From the NCBI RefSeq assembly GCF_001939065.1, contig NZ_MPSZ01000004.1, forward strand, positions 124,001 to 188,000: a stretch of 64,000 bases of DNA. Direction: 5' to 3'. The translations under genes and the position numbers were made by a program. Shown in pieces: positions 46,821 to 55,082 of the stretch; within the stretch, counting starts at the first letter, position 1, and every line of letters starts with the position of its first letter. The stretch is from Exiguobacterium indicum HHS 31. Lineage in GTDB: Bacteria; Bacillota; Bacilli; Exiguobacteriales; Exiguobacteriaceae. Below the pieces are notes generated by a model that saw only the letters and a list, made by a program, of their open reading frames with translations, did not search any database and was not told where the DNA came from.

Positions 46821-48827
46821 TTGAAACAAACAGCAGACATGTTGACGCTCACACCGCAAGAACTGGATGAGCGATTTGCCTATAGTGGAAATGATTTAGG
46901 AGCGACCTTCTCAGAGACGGCGATTCGCGTGCGCTTATGGGCGCCGACGGCAGAACGTGTCGTGATTCGTCTCTACAAGACACTACGCGCACGAAAAGTC
47001 GAAGAGGTCGAGATGATGGCAGGCGAACGGGGAACGTACGTCGTTGAACTCGATCGAGCAGCATATGAAGGTTATTTCTATACGTTTCAAGCGAGCATCA
47101 ACGGACAAAAAGTCGAGGCGGTCGATCCGTATGCGAAAGCCGTCGGAACGAACGGAAAACGCGGTGCGTTAATTGACCCGACAAGTGTGACACCAGAACG
47201 ATGGATCGAAGAACGCCCACTGTTCCATTCTTCGCAAGACGCAGTTGTGTATGAATTACATGTACGCGATGCAACGAGTCATCCGGCTAGTGGTGTCGTC
47301 GCACGTGGTACGTTCGCTGGGCTGACGGAAGCAGGGACACGGACACCAAATGGCGGATTGACAGGACTTGATTATTTAGCGGATCTTGGTGTGACGCATG
47401 TCCAGTTACTGCCGATCTATGATTTTGGCTCAGTCAATGAGACAGCGCCGAACGACCCGGATAACTATAACTGGGGGTATGATCCGGTGAATTACTTTGC
47501 GCCGGAAGGTTCGTACTCATCGAATCCGGATGATCCACGAACGCGGATCCTTGAGTTAAAGCAATTAGTACAAGCGTTACATGATCGCGGGATCCGTGTC
47601 ATCATGGACGTCGTCTTCAATCATACGTATGATGCAGCAATGGTTCCGCTCGGTCAATTCGTTCCTGGCTACTTCTATCGTCAAGAGGCGGATGGTAGCT
47701 TGTCAAACGGTAGTTTCTGTGGGAATGATACCGCATCTGAACGTCTGATGATGCGGAAGTTCATTCTCGATTGTGTGACGTACTGGGCGAAAGAGTACCA
47801 TCTGGATGGTTTCCGATTCGATTTGATGGGACTGCATGATGTCGAGACGATGAATCAGGTACGTCATGCACTTGATCGGATCGATCCATCGATTCTAATC
47901 ATCGGTGAAGGCTGGGATCTCGATACGCCACTTGATCCGGAAGAAAAAGCGAACTATTTCAACGCACCGAAGATGCCAGGAATCGCTCATTTCAATAACG
48001 GTTTACGGGACGGGGTCAAAGGCGACGTCCAAACGCCGGAAGACCGCGGTTTCATCAGTGGCGCATTCGACCGGACGAGTGAAGTCAAACGGGGAATCGC
48101 CGGCAACGTCTCTTCGCAAGGATTTGCCGATGAACCGAATCAGGTCGTCTCGTATGTCGAAGCGCACGATGATTTGACGATTTGGGATAAATTAACGGTG
48201 TCTCGCCCTGAGGATACGGAAGAGATTCGTCGGAAACGGCAAATGCTCGCGAATGCCATCATCTTGACGGGACAAGGGATTCCGTTCCTCCATGCCGGAC
48301 AAGAGTTCTTCCGGACGAAGGACGGAATTCGTGACAGCTTCAATGCCGGAGAGGTCGTCAATCGTCTTGACTATGAACGGGCGGAAACAGAGCGTCCGGC
48401 AGTCGAGTACGTCAAAGGATTGATTGCCCTCCGTCGTCAGTATCCGATGTTCCGTCTCGCAAACGCAGCGATGATCAAAAAACATCTGCGTTTCCTCGAA
48501 GAAGGGGAAGGTGTCATTGCCTTTGAACTGAAACGAACATATGAAGGATACGTCGAACGGCAGCGTGTCTATCATAATGCGACGGAAGAGGATATCACGA
48601 TTGAATTGCCAAACGGTGAATTCGAGGTGTTGGTGGAGTCGGGTGCCGTTAAGTTGCACGCACCACGACTGCATGAAGAGAAACAGTTGGTCGTCCAAGC
48701 ATTGACGACGACGGTCATCGCCGAACGAAAAGCGGATTACAAGAAATATGCGGTAGCAGGCGGTGCAGCACTGACGATTATCGGATTGTTGTACGCAGCG
48801 AACAAACGTCGTAAGAAAACCGATTAA
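46821..48827 (+). CDS. pulA: Type I pullulanase with a C-terminal membrane anchor
   Basis: A 668-residue glycogen or starch debranching enzyme of GH13 subfamily 14. Residues about 28-115 are a CBM48-like domain. The catalytic barrel starts near 140, with YNWGYDPVNY (about 213-222), nucleophile Asp in DGFRFDLMG (about 336-344), acid Glu in IIGEGWD and the transition-state Asp in VEAHDDLTIWD. There is no signal peptide, yet residues about 644-660 (VAGGAALTIIGLLYAA) form a hydrophobic helix followed by NKRRKKTD, so the enzyme may be tail-anchored with its catalytic part in the cytosol. It starts with TTG after AAAGGGG. Confidence 0.9.
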   Translation: MKQTADMLTLTPQELDERFAYSGNDLGATFSETAIRVRLWAPTAERVVIRLYKTLRARKVEEVEMMAGERGTYVVELDRAAYEGYFYTFQASINGQKVEAVDPYAKAVGTNGKRGALIDPTSVTPERWIEERPLFHSSQDAVVYELHVRDATSHPASGVVARGTFAGLTEAGTRTPNGGLTGLDYLADLGVTHVQLLPIYDFGSVNETAPNDPDNYNWGYDPVNYFAPEGSYSSNPDDPRTRILELKQLVQALHDRGIRVIMDVVFNHTYDAAMVPLGQFVPGYFYRQEADGSLSNGSFCGNDTASERLMMRKFILDCVTYWAKEYHLDGFRFDLMGLHDVETMNQVRHALDRIDPSILIIGEGWDLDTPLDPEEKANYFNAPKMPGIAHFNNGLRDGVKGDVQTPEDRGFISGAFDRTSEVKRGIAGNVSSQGFADEPNQVVSYVEAHDDLTIWDKLTVSRPEDTEEIRRKRQMLANAIILTGQGIPFLHAGQEFFRTKDGIRDSFNAGEVVNRLDYERAETERPAVEYVKGLIALRRQYPMFRLANAAMIKKHLRFLEEGEGVIAFELKRTYEGYVERQRVYHNATEEDITIELPNGEFEVLVESGAVKLHAPRLHEEKQLVVQALTTTVIAERKADYKKYAVAGGAALTIIGLLYAANKRRKKTD

Positions 48828-48830
48828 ATC

Positions 48831-48867
48831 AAAAAGGACGAAGCGCTATAAGGCTTCGTCCTTTTTT
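48831..48867 (+). terminator. Intrinsic terminator after the pullulanase gene
   Basis: AAAAAGGACGAAGC and GCTTCGTCCTTTTTT form a 14-bp stem. Confidence 0.9.
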
Positions 48868-49007
48868 GCGTGGATGACAGTCCGATGTCAGTCTGTCATG
48901 CAATTGACTTGCGAAAATCATCGAAACATTGTTTGAAGATACATCTTTCGGGAAAAATTATATGTAGTATTTAAGATGTTGTTTTGAAGTGAGAGGGTGT
49001 ACGTTGT

Positions 49008-49490
49008 ATGTTCGGTTTCGGTGATTTATGGAAATTCTTTTTATCGTTCTTTTTACTGCTGCCTATCGTGACATTGATTCATGAGATGGGTCATTACTTT
49101 TTCGCCCGATTGTTCGGTGGAAACATGGAAATCAATATTGGTTCAGGCAAATCATTGCTTCGTGTTGGTCCAATTCGACTGAATCGTGTTTATTTTTGGG
49201 ATGGATGGTGTCAATATGAGGCGCTGCGTCATGAAACGAAGTTTGCTAATATCATGGTCTATGCTGGTGGATCGATCGCGAACTTGGTGAGTATCTTAGT
49301 CGTAAATGGTCTTATTTATGCCGGCGTGTTCGAGGCATCGATTTTTACGTACCAATTTGCGTATTTCTCGTTTTATTTCGTCTTTTTCTCCCTCTTCCCG
49401 ATCGATCATCCGAATGGTTATCCGAGTGACGGAAAAGCAATCATCAATGTCTTCCGTTACGGTAAATCCGACTATCATCCACAATCTTAA
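49008..49490 (+). CDS. Small M50-type (site-2 protease-like) membrane protein
   Basis: A 160-residue membrane protein. The zinc motif HEMGH (about residues 25-29) lies in TM1. The second motif, usually NxxPxxxLDG, appears near the C-terminus as HPNGYPSDGK, which retains Asp-Gly. LPIVTLIHEMGHYFFARLFG is typical. It is shorter than canonical S2P proteins and might be a minimal intramembrane protease or a pseudo-enzyme. There is no partner gene on its strand. Confidence 0.7.
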   Translation: MFGFGDLWKFFLSFFLLLPIVTLIHEMGHYFFARLFGGNMEINIGSGKSLLRVGPIRLNRVYFWDGWCQYEALRHETKFANIMVYAGGSIANLVSILVVNGLIYAGVFEASIFTYQFAYFSFYFVFFSLFPIDHPNGYPSDGKAIINVFRYGKSDYHPQS

Positions 49491-49499
49491 ACGAAGATT

Positions 49500-49534
49500 A
49501 AAGCCTCTTTCCGTCATTGGAATAGAGGCTTTTT
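49500..49534. terminator. Bidirectional intrinsic terminator
   Basis: AAAGCCTCT and AGAGGCTTT pair, followed by T on the + strand and A-rich sequence on the other side. It lies between the convergent M50 and yycC genes. Confidence 0.75.
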
Positions 49535-49536
49535 AC

Positions 49537-49710
49537 TCAAGATTCCGATTCCCTAGACGAATCAGATTCTGTTTTCGCTTGTTCCTGCTCGAGTTCGACG
49601 AGCTTTTGAATCAAGATATGGCGCGGCATATGCATCAGTTGTTCAAGTGGTACGTTCAGACGTTTTGCGAGTTCGACAGCCGTCTCTGCTGATAATTGTA
49701 AAGGTTTCAT
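49537..49710 (-). CDS. yycC: YycC family small protein
   Basis: A 57-residue protein encoded on the - strand. It reads MKPLQLSAETAVELAKRL, continues with NVPLEQLMHMPRHILIQK and LVELEQEQ, and ends in an acidic, Ser-rich tail. The first 45 residues match the YycC-like family of Bacillales, whose function is unknown. A perfect AAAAAGGAGG lies about 9 nt before the ATG, which makes it a real gene despite its size. It looks like a small helical protein, possibly DNA- or protein-binding. Confidence 0.82.
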   Translation of the reverse strand: MKPLQLSAETAVELAKRLNVPLEQLMHMPRHILIQKLVELEQEQAKTESDSSRESES

Positions 49711-49825
49711 CGTGTTCGTCCTCCTTTTTCCATGAAGTTAGTATAACAGGAGGTGCAAGCCGAGCGCATCAATAGTAGCGAGAAACTGAGAAGGTTGATA
49801 CCGTATGAAGTAGGAAGTGATGCAT

Positions 49826-50620
49826 ATGTATAAACCTGCTGCAGAGCTGTTACTCCATGAATCCGTCTCACTGTTTGATCGAATCGGGGAGGATTTGCTT
49901 CTTTTTCGAGATCGCCACGGATTTATGAAATGTGATGCGGATTTAAGACCACTATGGGAAACAGCATGTGCGTATGTTCCATTCTCCTGGTACATTGAGC
50001 CAGGCGGTGGACGATTGTTCATCGTATTTGAAGAGTCAGCTTATTTTGGTTTACTAGATTTAGAGCAAGGGCATTTAGATTATATCAAGCGACCCGCTGC
50101 TTTTTCCGAGGCATGGTTCAGTAATTTATTCTTGTGGCAAGATGATGAGATCTTCCTGTACACGGCAGAAACAGACGTCGTCTGTGTGAACGTTCAAACA
50201 GGGGACTGGCGGTACTCAAATTATGAAGAGGCGCCACTGTTCGGACGCTTAGTGGAGCGAGGATATGATACACGTTTGACGTTCGAACGATTCATCGCAC
50301 CTACGACGATCATTTCTTATGATGATCTAAAAGAACGGTATGTGATTTGGGACGCTGCGACGAATCAGGAATCGATCATTCCTTTTTCGGATTACGCGGA
50401 GTACTCGCTCGTTGATCACCGGCACCAATTGTTTTCGATCACCGATTCATCTCGTTTTTACTTGTATGAGAAGAGTCAGCTGAAATATAAGTTCGAGGGA
50501 TGTCATTCCTCCGTTTTACTCAAAAGTGTGTTACTCGATGAAGAGGCGCGACGTCTTGCGATCGTATCGACATCGGCGACATTCGGCAACACATGGGTTC
50601 AAATTTTTCAAAAGACGTAA
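49826..50620 (+). CDS. Unknown protein with a propeller-like beta pattern
   Basis: A protein of 264 residues that I do not recognise. It has no signal peptide or membrane segment. Repeated short strands with aromatic and acidic ends (RIGEDLLLFRDRHGFMKCD, YFGLLDLEQGHLDYIKRP, FLYTAETDVVCVNVQTGDW, LYEKSQLKYKFEGCHSS) suggest a beta-propeller. AGGAAG lies 6-10 nt before the ATG codons at 49820 and 49826; a GTG at 49817 is also in frame. A terminator follows and the MMPL gene starts 70 nt later. Confidence 0.6.
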   Translation: MYKPAAELLLHESVSLFDRIGEDLLLFRDRHGFMKCDADLRPLWETACAYVPFSWYIEPGGGRLFIVFEESAYFGLLDLEQGHLDYIKRPAAFSEAWFSNLFLWQDDEIFLYTAETDVVCVNVQTGDWRYSNYEEAPLFGRLVERGYDTRLTFERFIAPTTIISYDDLKERYVIWDAATNQESIIPFSDYAEYSLVDHRHQLFSITDSSRFYLYEKSQLKYKFEGCHSSVLLKSVLLDEEARRLAIVSTSATFGNTWVQIFQKT

Positions 50621-50622
50621 TG

Positions 50623-50661
50623 AAACATCCTTTTCGCTTTTCAGCAAGAAGGATGTTTTTT
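50623..50661 (+). terminator. Intrinsic terminator after the propeller-like gene
   Basis: AAACATCCTT and AAGGATGTTT pair, followed by a T run. The MMPL start codon lies 29 nt downstream, so the MMPL gene must have a promoter overlapping this region or depend on read-through. Confidence 0.75.
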
Positions 50662-50689
50662 GTACGTTTATACAGAAAGGGGACGCATC

Positions 50690-52780
50690 ATGCAACGGCT
50701 TGGTCATCTGATGAGTACGTATTTTCGAGGAGTGTTGATTGTTTGGGCAATCCTGCTCGTCGTGCTTGGATATTTCGCTTATCAACTACCCGATCGGCTA
50801 GAAGGAAACGGATTTACGCGTGACGGTGATTTTCAACGCGTCGAGACAGTACTCGATCAAGACTTCGGTCAGGATCCGCATACGATCATCGTTCTATTTG
50901 AAAATCAAGAGAATCTACGACAAACGATGGTGGAACATGTCGAGCGCTTCCGTGATATCAAAGGTGTCGGGAACGTCACTGGTCCCGTCGAAAATCCGCG
51001 AGCGATTCGGAACGATAAGGGATACGTGACGGTCGGGGTACCGACACTTGATGCGAAATGGGCAGCTGCGGTCACACGTCAACTGGATGATACCGGAACG
51101 ATTCGACTAACGGGTGAACCAGTCGTCGTCGATGATTTGAATACAGCGTCGAAAAATGATCTCATCCGGGCTGAGTTGATTGGAATTCCAGCAGCGTTGA
51201 TCGTCTTGCTACTCGTTTTCGGTACTCCGGTTGCCGCCATCCTACCGTTGATCATGGGACTCGTTACTTTTGTCTTTGGTGCCGGTGTTCTTTATTTCGT
51301 CGCCGGGCAACAAGAGTTATCAATCTTCGTCTTGAATGCGGTCGCGATGATTTCGCTGGCGCTCGGAATTGATTTTTCGCTGTTATACGTCAATCGATTT
51401 CGCGAAGAACGGCAGGACGGACAAGATATTCGGAAGGCAGCGATCCGTTCGGTCGAGACGGCAGGGCGTTCAATTTTATTTTCCGGAATCTGTGTATTCG
51501 TCGGACTTGCCGGGCTATTGCTGATTGATGTGGATGTCTTCCGCGCTGTTGCGATCGGGACGCTCGTTTCGGTCCTTGGGGCAGTCGTCAGTGCATTAAC
51601 GTTACTACCGGCACTATTGATCGTTTTCGGGAAGGTGTTAGAGAAAGGACGACTCTTCCGGCAGCGAGCAGGTCGTAGTGAAGATCGTTGGCGTCGTCTC
51701 GCTCGTTTCGTCATGAAGCGCCCGGTCGCAGTGACGATTTTGTCCTTATTGCTGTTGTTACCTTGTTTATTGCCGTTACGTGACTTGACGTTGAACATTC
51801 CGCAAGCGACCGCTTTACCGGAATCCTATCCGTCACGTCTCGCCTTTGAGTCGTGGGAAAAAACATTCGGAAACGATGGAACGGACGCCGTCCTCATCTT
51901 ATCTGCTGATGCTTCCTCAGAGGTGGGACGAGAAAAAATCGAAGACGTGACGATTCGACTCGAGTCGGATCCCGATGTACGTTCCGTCGTATCCGCCGCA
52001 ACGATTGCCGAACAGCAACAAGTGCCGCTCGAGCAGTTAGTCGCTGTTCCGGCCGGGCGCGAAGCTTTGACGGCATTTCTATCAGAGAACGACCAAGCAC
52101 GAATTGATGTTAACTTAAAAGGAGATCCCGGGGATGCTGCTTCGCAAGACTGGGTGCGAAAGATGCAAGCGGACGGTTATCTTGTCGGGGGACCGGCAGC
52201 CTTCAATCAGGAAATTTATGATGCCATTGAATCGAAACTCCCACTAGCAGTCGGTGTCGTCGTCTTGGCGACATTCATCATCCTGCTGATTGCGTTCCGG
52301 TCCATCTTGATCCCAATCAAGGCGATTCTGATGAATTTGCTTAGTCTAGGAGCGACATTCGGATTACTCGTCATCTTGTTCGAGTCCGGCGCAGTTCTTC
52401 CGCAGGAGACGATCGGCATTCTGACACCGGTCTTCATCTTCTCACTCGTCTTTGGTTTATCGATGGATTATGAAGTGTTCCTCGTCTCGCGAATGGAAGA
52501 ATATTATGACGAGACGGGTGATAACGATTATGCGACCGAGATGGGGCTTGCGAAGACGAGTAAGATCATTACGTCTGCTACCTTAATTATGATCGTCGTC
52601 ACAGGGGCGTTTGCCTTCACGGGCGTCAGTCCAATTAAACAACTTGGCGTCGGTATCGCGCTTGCGATTTTTATTGATGCCACAATCGTCCGGATGCTAC
52701 TCGTCCCCGCACTGATGAAACTATTTGGTCACTGGAACTGGTGGTGGCCGGGTGGTCGTCGTAAAGCGATTCGCAAGTGA
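50690..52780 (+). CDS. MMPL family membrane transporter (YdfJ-like)
   Basis: A 696-residue RND-superfamily transporter with two repeats of TM1 + extracytoplasmic loop + TM2-6. Conserved segments are LGIDFSLLYVNRFREE (about residues 228-243, first half) and LSMDYEVFLVSRMEEYY (about 592-608, second half), with the Asp-Tyr pair used in proton coupling of MmpL proteins. Substrates are probably lipids or hydrophobic drugs. The ATG at 50690 follows AAAGGGG; the upstream extension from 50660 overlaps the terminator. Confidence 0.87.
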   Translation: MQRLGHLMSTYFRGVLIVWAILLVVLGYFAYQLPDRLEGNGFTRDGDFQRVETVLDQDFGQDPHTIIVLFENQENLRQTMVEHVERFRDIKGVGNVTGPVENPRAIRNDKGYVTVGVPTLDAKWAAAVTRQLDDTGTIRLTGEPVVVDDLNTASKNDLIRAELIGIPAALIVLLLVFGTPVAAILPLIMGLVTFVFGAGVLYFVAGQQELSIFVLNAVAMISLALGIDFSLLYVNRFREERQDGQDIRKAAIRSVETAGRSILFSGICVFVGLAGLLLIDVDVFRAVAIGTLVSVLGAVVSALTLLPALLIVFGKVLEKGRLFRQRAGRSEDRWRRLARFVMKRPVAVTILSLLLLLPCLLPLRDLTLNIPQATALPESYPSRLAFESWEKTFGNDGTDAVLILSADASSEVGREKIEDVTIRLESDPDVRSVVSAATIAEQQQVPLEQLVAVPAGREALTAFLSENDQARIDVNLKGDPGDAASQDWVRKMQADGYLVGGPAAFNQEIYDAIESKLPLAVGVVVLATFIILLIAFRSILIPIKAILMNLLSLGATFGLLVILFESGAVLPQETIGILTPVFIFSLVFGLSMDYEVFLVSRMEEYYDETGDNDYATEMGLAKTSKIITSATLIMIVVTGAFAFTGVSPIKQLGVGIALAIFIDATIVRMLLVPALMKLFGHWNWWWPGGRRKAIRK

Positions 52781-52872
52781 CACATCGCGTAAGCACATCA
52801 GTAGCTATTCGGAGGAAGACGAGCGTATACTGTCGATATTCAATTCAAGAAATTAGAGGAGGCACTTCACTC

Positions 52873-53988
52873 ATGGCAACTCAAGCAATGTTTGAACCAT
52901 TTACATTACCAAACGGTGTGACGCTGAAAAACCGCGTCTTGATGGCACCGATGACGAACTATGCAGCACAAGAGAACGGCGAAGTATCGGATGCGGAACT
53001 CGCGTACTATGCAGAACGTTCAGGCGGCGTCAGTGCGGTCATTACAGCATGTGCGAATGTCACAGCAGACGGTCAAGGATTCCCGAATGAGTTCGGTGCG
53101 CATCGTGACGATCTCGTTCCAAGTCTGAAGCGACTCGCAAAAACGATTCAAGATAAAGGCGCAAAAGCGATCTTACAAATTTTCCACGCTGGTCGTATGG
53201 CACCACCAGAACTCGTCGGTGGGCAAACAGTCAGTGCAAGTGCTGTCGCACCTGTACGTGAAGGAGCAATGACACCTCGTGCGCTAGAGGCGGAAGAAGT
53301 TGAAGCAATCATTGAAGCATTCGGTCAGGCGACACGTCGTGCGATGGAAGCTGGATTTGACGGTGTTGAGATTCATGGTGCGAACACGTACTTGATTCAA
53401 CAATTCTTCTCACCACACTCAAACCGTCGCGAAGACAAATGGGGCGGTAGCTTAGAAAAACGTCTCGCCTTCCCATTAGCGGTCGTGGATGCAGTCGAAG
53501 CTGTCGCGAAACAGGATCCTTCGTTCATCGTCGGATACCGTTTCTCTCCAGAAGAGATCGAAAATCCAGGAATCACACTCGATGATACGATGCGCCTCGT
53601 CGATGAGCTGGCGAAAAAAGACCTCGATTACTTGCACGTTTCCGTGATGGACTTCTTCGCAGGTTCGATTCGTGACGAAAATGCAACGACATCACCAATC
53701 ACGCTCGTCCAAGAACGTGTTGGCGAACAAGTACCTGTCATCGGTGTCGGATCGCTGCACACAGCGGACGAAGTCGAACAAGGTTTGGCTGTCGTTCCAA
53801 TGATCGCTCTCGGTCGTGAACTGATCATGGAACCGAAGTGGGTTGAGAAAGTCGAAGCGGGTGACCTTGCGTCAATCCGGACAGAACTTGATCCAGAAGC
53901 ACAAGCAGAACTCGTCGTTCCAGATGCATTATGGGCAGGCATCACAAGTCGTCCAGGCTGGTTCCCGATCAAACAAACAAGCAAATAA
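52873..53988 (+). CDS. NADH:flavin oxidoreductase, Old Yellow Enzyme family
   Basis: A 371-residue FMN-dependent ene-reductase. It opens with FEPFTLPNGVTLKNRVLMAPM, has FHAGRM (about residues 101-106), the substrate pair in EIHGANTYLIQQFFSPHSN (about 171-189; His and Asn), and the FMN phosphate-binding region IGVGSLHTADE and ALGREL. It resembles B. subtilis YqiG and reduces activated alkenes or nitro compounds. The ATG at 52873 follows GAGGAGG. The hairpin at 54007-54031 and the A2-B2 composite follow. Confidence 0.9.
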   Translation: MATQAMFEPFTLPNGVTLKNRVLMAPMTNYAAQENGEVSDAELAYYAERSGGVSAVITACANVTADGQGFPNEFGAHRDDLVPSLKRLAKTIQDKGAKAILQIFHAGRMAPPELVGGQTVSASAVAPVREGAMTPRALEAEEVEAIIEAFGQATRRAMEAGFDGVEIHGANTYLIQQFFSPHSNRREDKWGGSLEKRLAFPLAVVDAVEAVAKQDPSFIVGYRFSPEEIENPGITLDDTMRLVDELAKKDLDYLHVSVMDFFAGSIRDENATTSPITLVQERVGEQVPVIGVGSLHTADEVEQGLAVVPMIALGRELIMEPKWVEKVEAGDLASIRTELDPEAQAELVVPDALWAGITSRPGWFPIKQTSK

Positions 53989-54006
53989 TAGAATAGTATC
54001 AAAAAA

Positions 54007-54031
54007 CACTCTAGATCTCGTGTCTAGAGTG
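54007..54031 (+). terminator. Hairpin after the Old Yellow Enzyme gene
   Basis: CACTCTAGA and TCTAGAGTG pair, without a T run. As at 9521-9547, it leads directly into a copy of repeat A. Confidence 0.45.
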
Positions 54032-54035
54032 CTTT

Positions 54036-54194
54036 GAGACTGAAGGTAAAGTGCAATTTTTCTCTAACGAGAAGGATTGCGCTTTTTTGTTCGTCTCGCA
54101 TCGTTTTCCTGGGACAAGCATCGCGCCGCTTCGCTTCGCTGCAGGGTCGCTCTTGCTTGTTTTTCCCTAGGAAGCGATGTCGAGTGAACAAAAC
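54036..54194 (+). repeat. Repeat A, copy A2
   Basis: It begins GAGACTGAAG, has the terminator-like hairpin GTGCAAT/ATTGCGC with TTCTC/GAGAA and six T, then the palindromic block closed by TTTTGTTC (54085-54092) and GAACAAAA (54186-54193). Near-identical to A1, with changes that mostly keep pairing as U-G wobbles on the + strand. Confidence 0.87.
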
Positions 54195-54215
54195 GCGTCT
54201 CGGATCCTTCTTCTA

Positions 54216-54382
54216 GATAAAAAAGAATAACGCGTTACACGCCACTCCTACAGGAAAAAGCGCATTTATGCGCTGTCAGAGACAAACGAGACCCGTTTCC
54301 TGCTCGAATAGAGCGGGAAAACTGGCTTGTGTCTCGCCTGAGGAAAGGGCGTGAAAAGATGCGTCATTTTTTGGAGTCAGCC
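54216..54382 (+). repeat. Repeat B, copy B2
   Basis: It begins 22 bp after A2 and has the same order of helices as B1. The apical hairpin is TTTCCTGCTC/GAGCGGGAAA, with compensated differences from B1 and B3. The right end is GGAGTCAGCC. It fills the convergent gap before the exonuclease gene. Confidence 0.87.
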
Positions 54383-54407
54383 CTGTTGTCTACAATTTTT
54401 TTGTTTA

Positions 54408-54974
54408 TTAATAGGCAACCTGTCCCATCCGAACGCCACAAAACGTATGCAAGGAGACCGGATCCTGTAGATTCGTTCGTTCCAACATATCGTTTAGGAG
54501 CAAGGCACAGACGTAGGCATCCTCTTTCGCGTCATGGTGCTGGAAAGAGACGTTGAGGAATTCAGCCATCGTATTCAATCGATGGTTCGGCAACCACGGA
54601 TACAGTTTGCGGGATAATTTGACCGTGCAGCCGTAGGTGAAAGCGGGCATCTGGTACATATCGTATTTTTGAATCGCTTTTTGGAGCGCCCCCATATCAA
54701 ATGATGCATTGTGGGCAACGACCAGTTGAGCACCTGCGATTAAATCGTATAAGCCCTGTGCTTCCATCGCTTCAGGTAACGTCGGTGCATCGAAGACATC
54801 ACTCGGACGAATTCCATGGACCCGGATGTTTCCAGCATCGAAGTTCTCTTCTGGATTGATTAAGACCTGTTTACTCTCCGTGACGCGACCGTTGGAGAGA
54901 ACGGACCAACCAAACGCACAAATGCTTCGGCTATTCCGATTTGCCGTTTCAAAGTCAATCGCTAATGTATACAT
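54408..54974 (-). CDS. DEDDh 3'-5' exonuclease (DNA polymerase III epsilon-like)
   Basis: A 188-residue exonuclease domain protein. Catalytic motifs are AIDFETA (residues 5-11; Asp and Glu), VVAHNASFDMG (about 86-96; Asp) and HHDAKEDAYVCA (about 146-157; His and Asp). It is a stand-alone nuclease, not a polymerase subunit; similar ones act in DNA or RNA trimming. The stop is close to the A2-B2 composite on the convergent side. Confidence 0.87.
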   Translation of the reverse strand: MYTLAIDFETANRNSRSICAFGWSVLSNGRVTESKQVLINPEENFDAGNIRVHGIRPSDVFDAPTLPEAMEAQGLYDLIAGAQLVVAHNASFDMGALQKAIQKYDMYQMPAFTYGCTVKLSRKLYPWLPNHRLNTMAEFLNVSFQHHDAKEDAYVCALLLNDMLERTNLQDPVSLHTFCGVRMGQVAY

Positions 54975-55038
54975 GCAGCAGACTCCTTTCTGTCATTCAC
55001 TAGTAACAGAATACATGTTCGTATTATAGAAGTCCATT

Positions 55039-55067
55039 AAAAAAGACCATCTGCAAGGCAGATGATC
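55039..55067 (-). terminator. Intrinsic terminator after the MATE gene
   Basis: On the - strand GATCATCTGC pairs with GCAGATGGTC, followed by TTTTTT. Confidence 0.83.
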
Positions 55068-55082
55068 TGATATCCATTCCAG

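Noticed and set aside
48192-48698. Antisense frame of 168 residues opposite the pullulanase gene
   Set aside because: It lies wholly within the conserved pullulanase coding sequence and has no family features.
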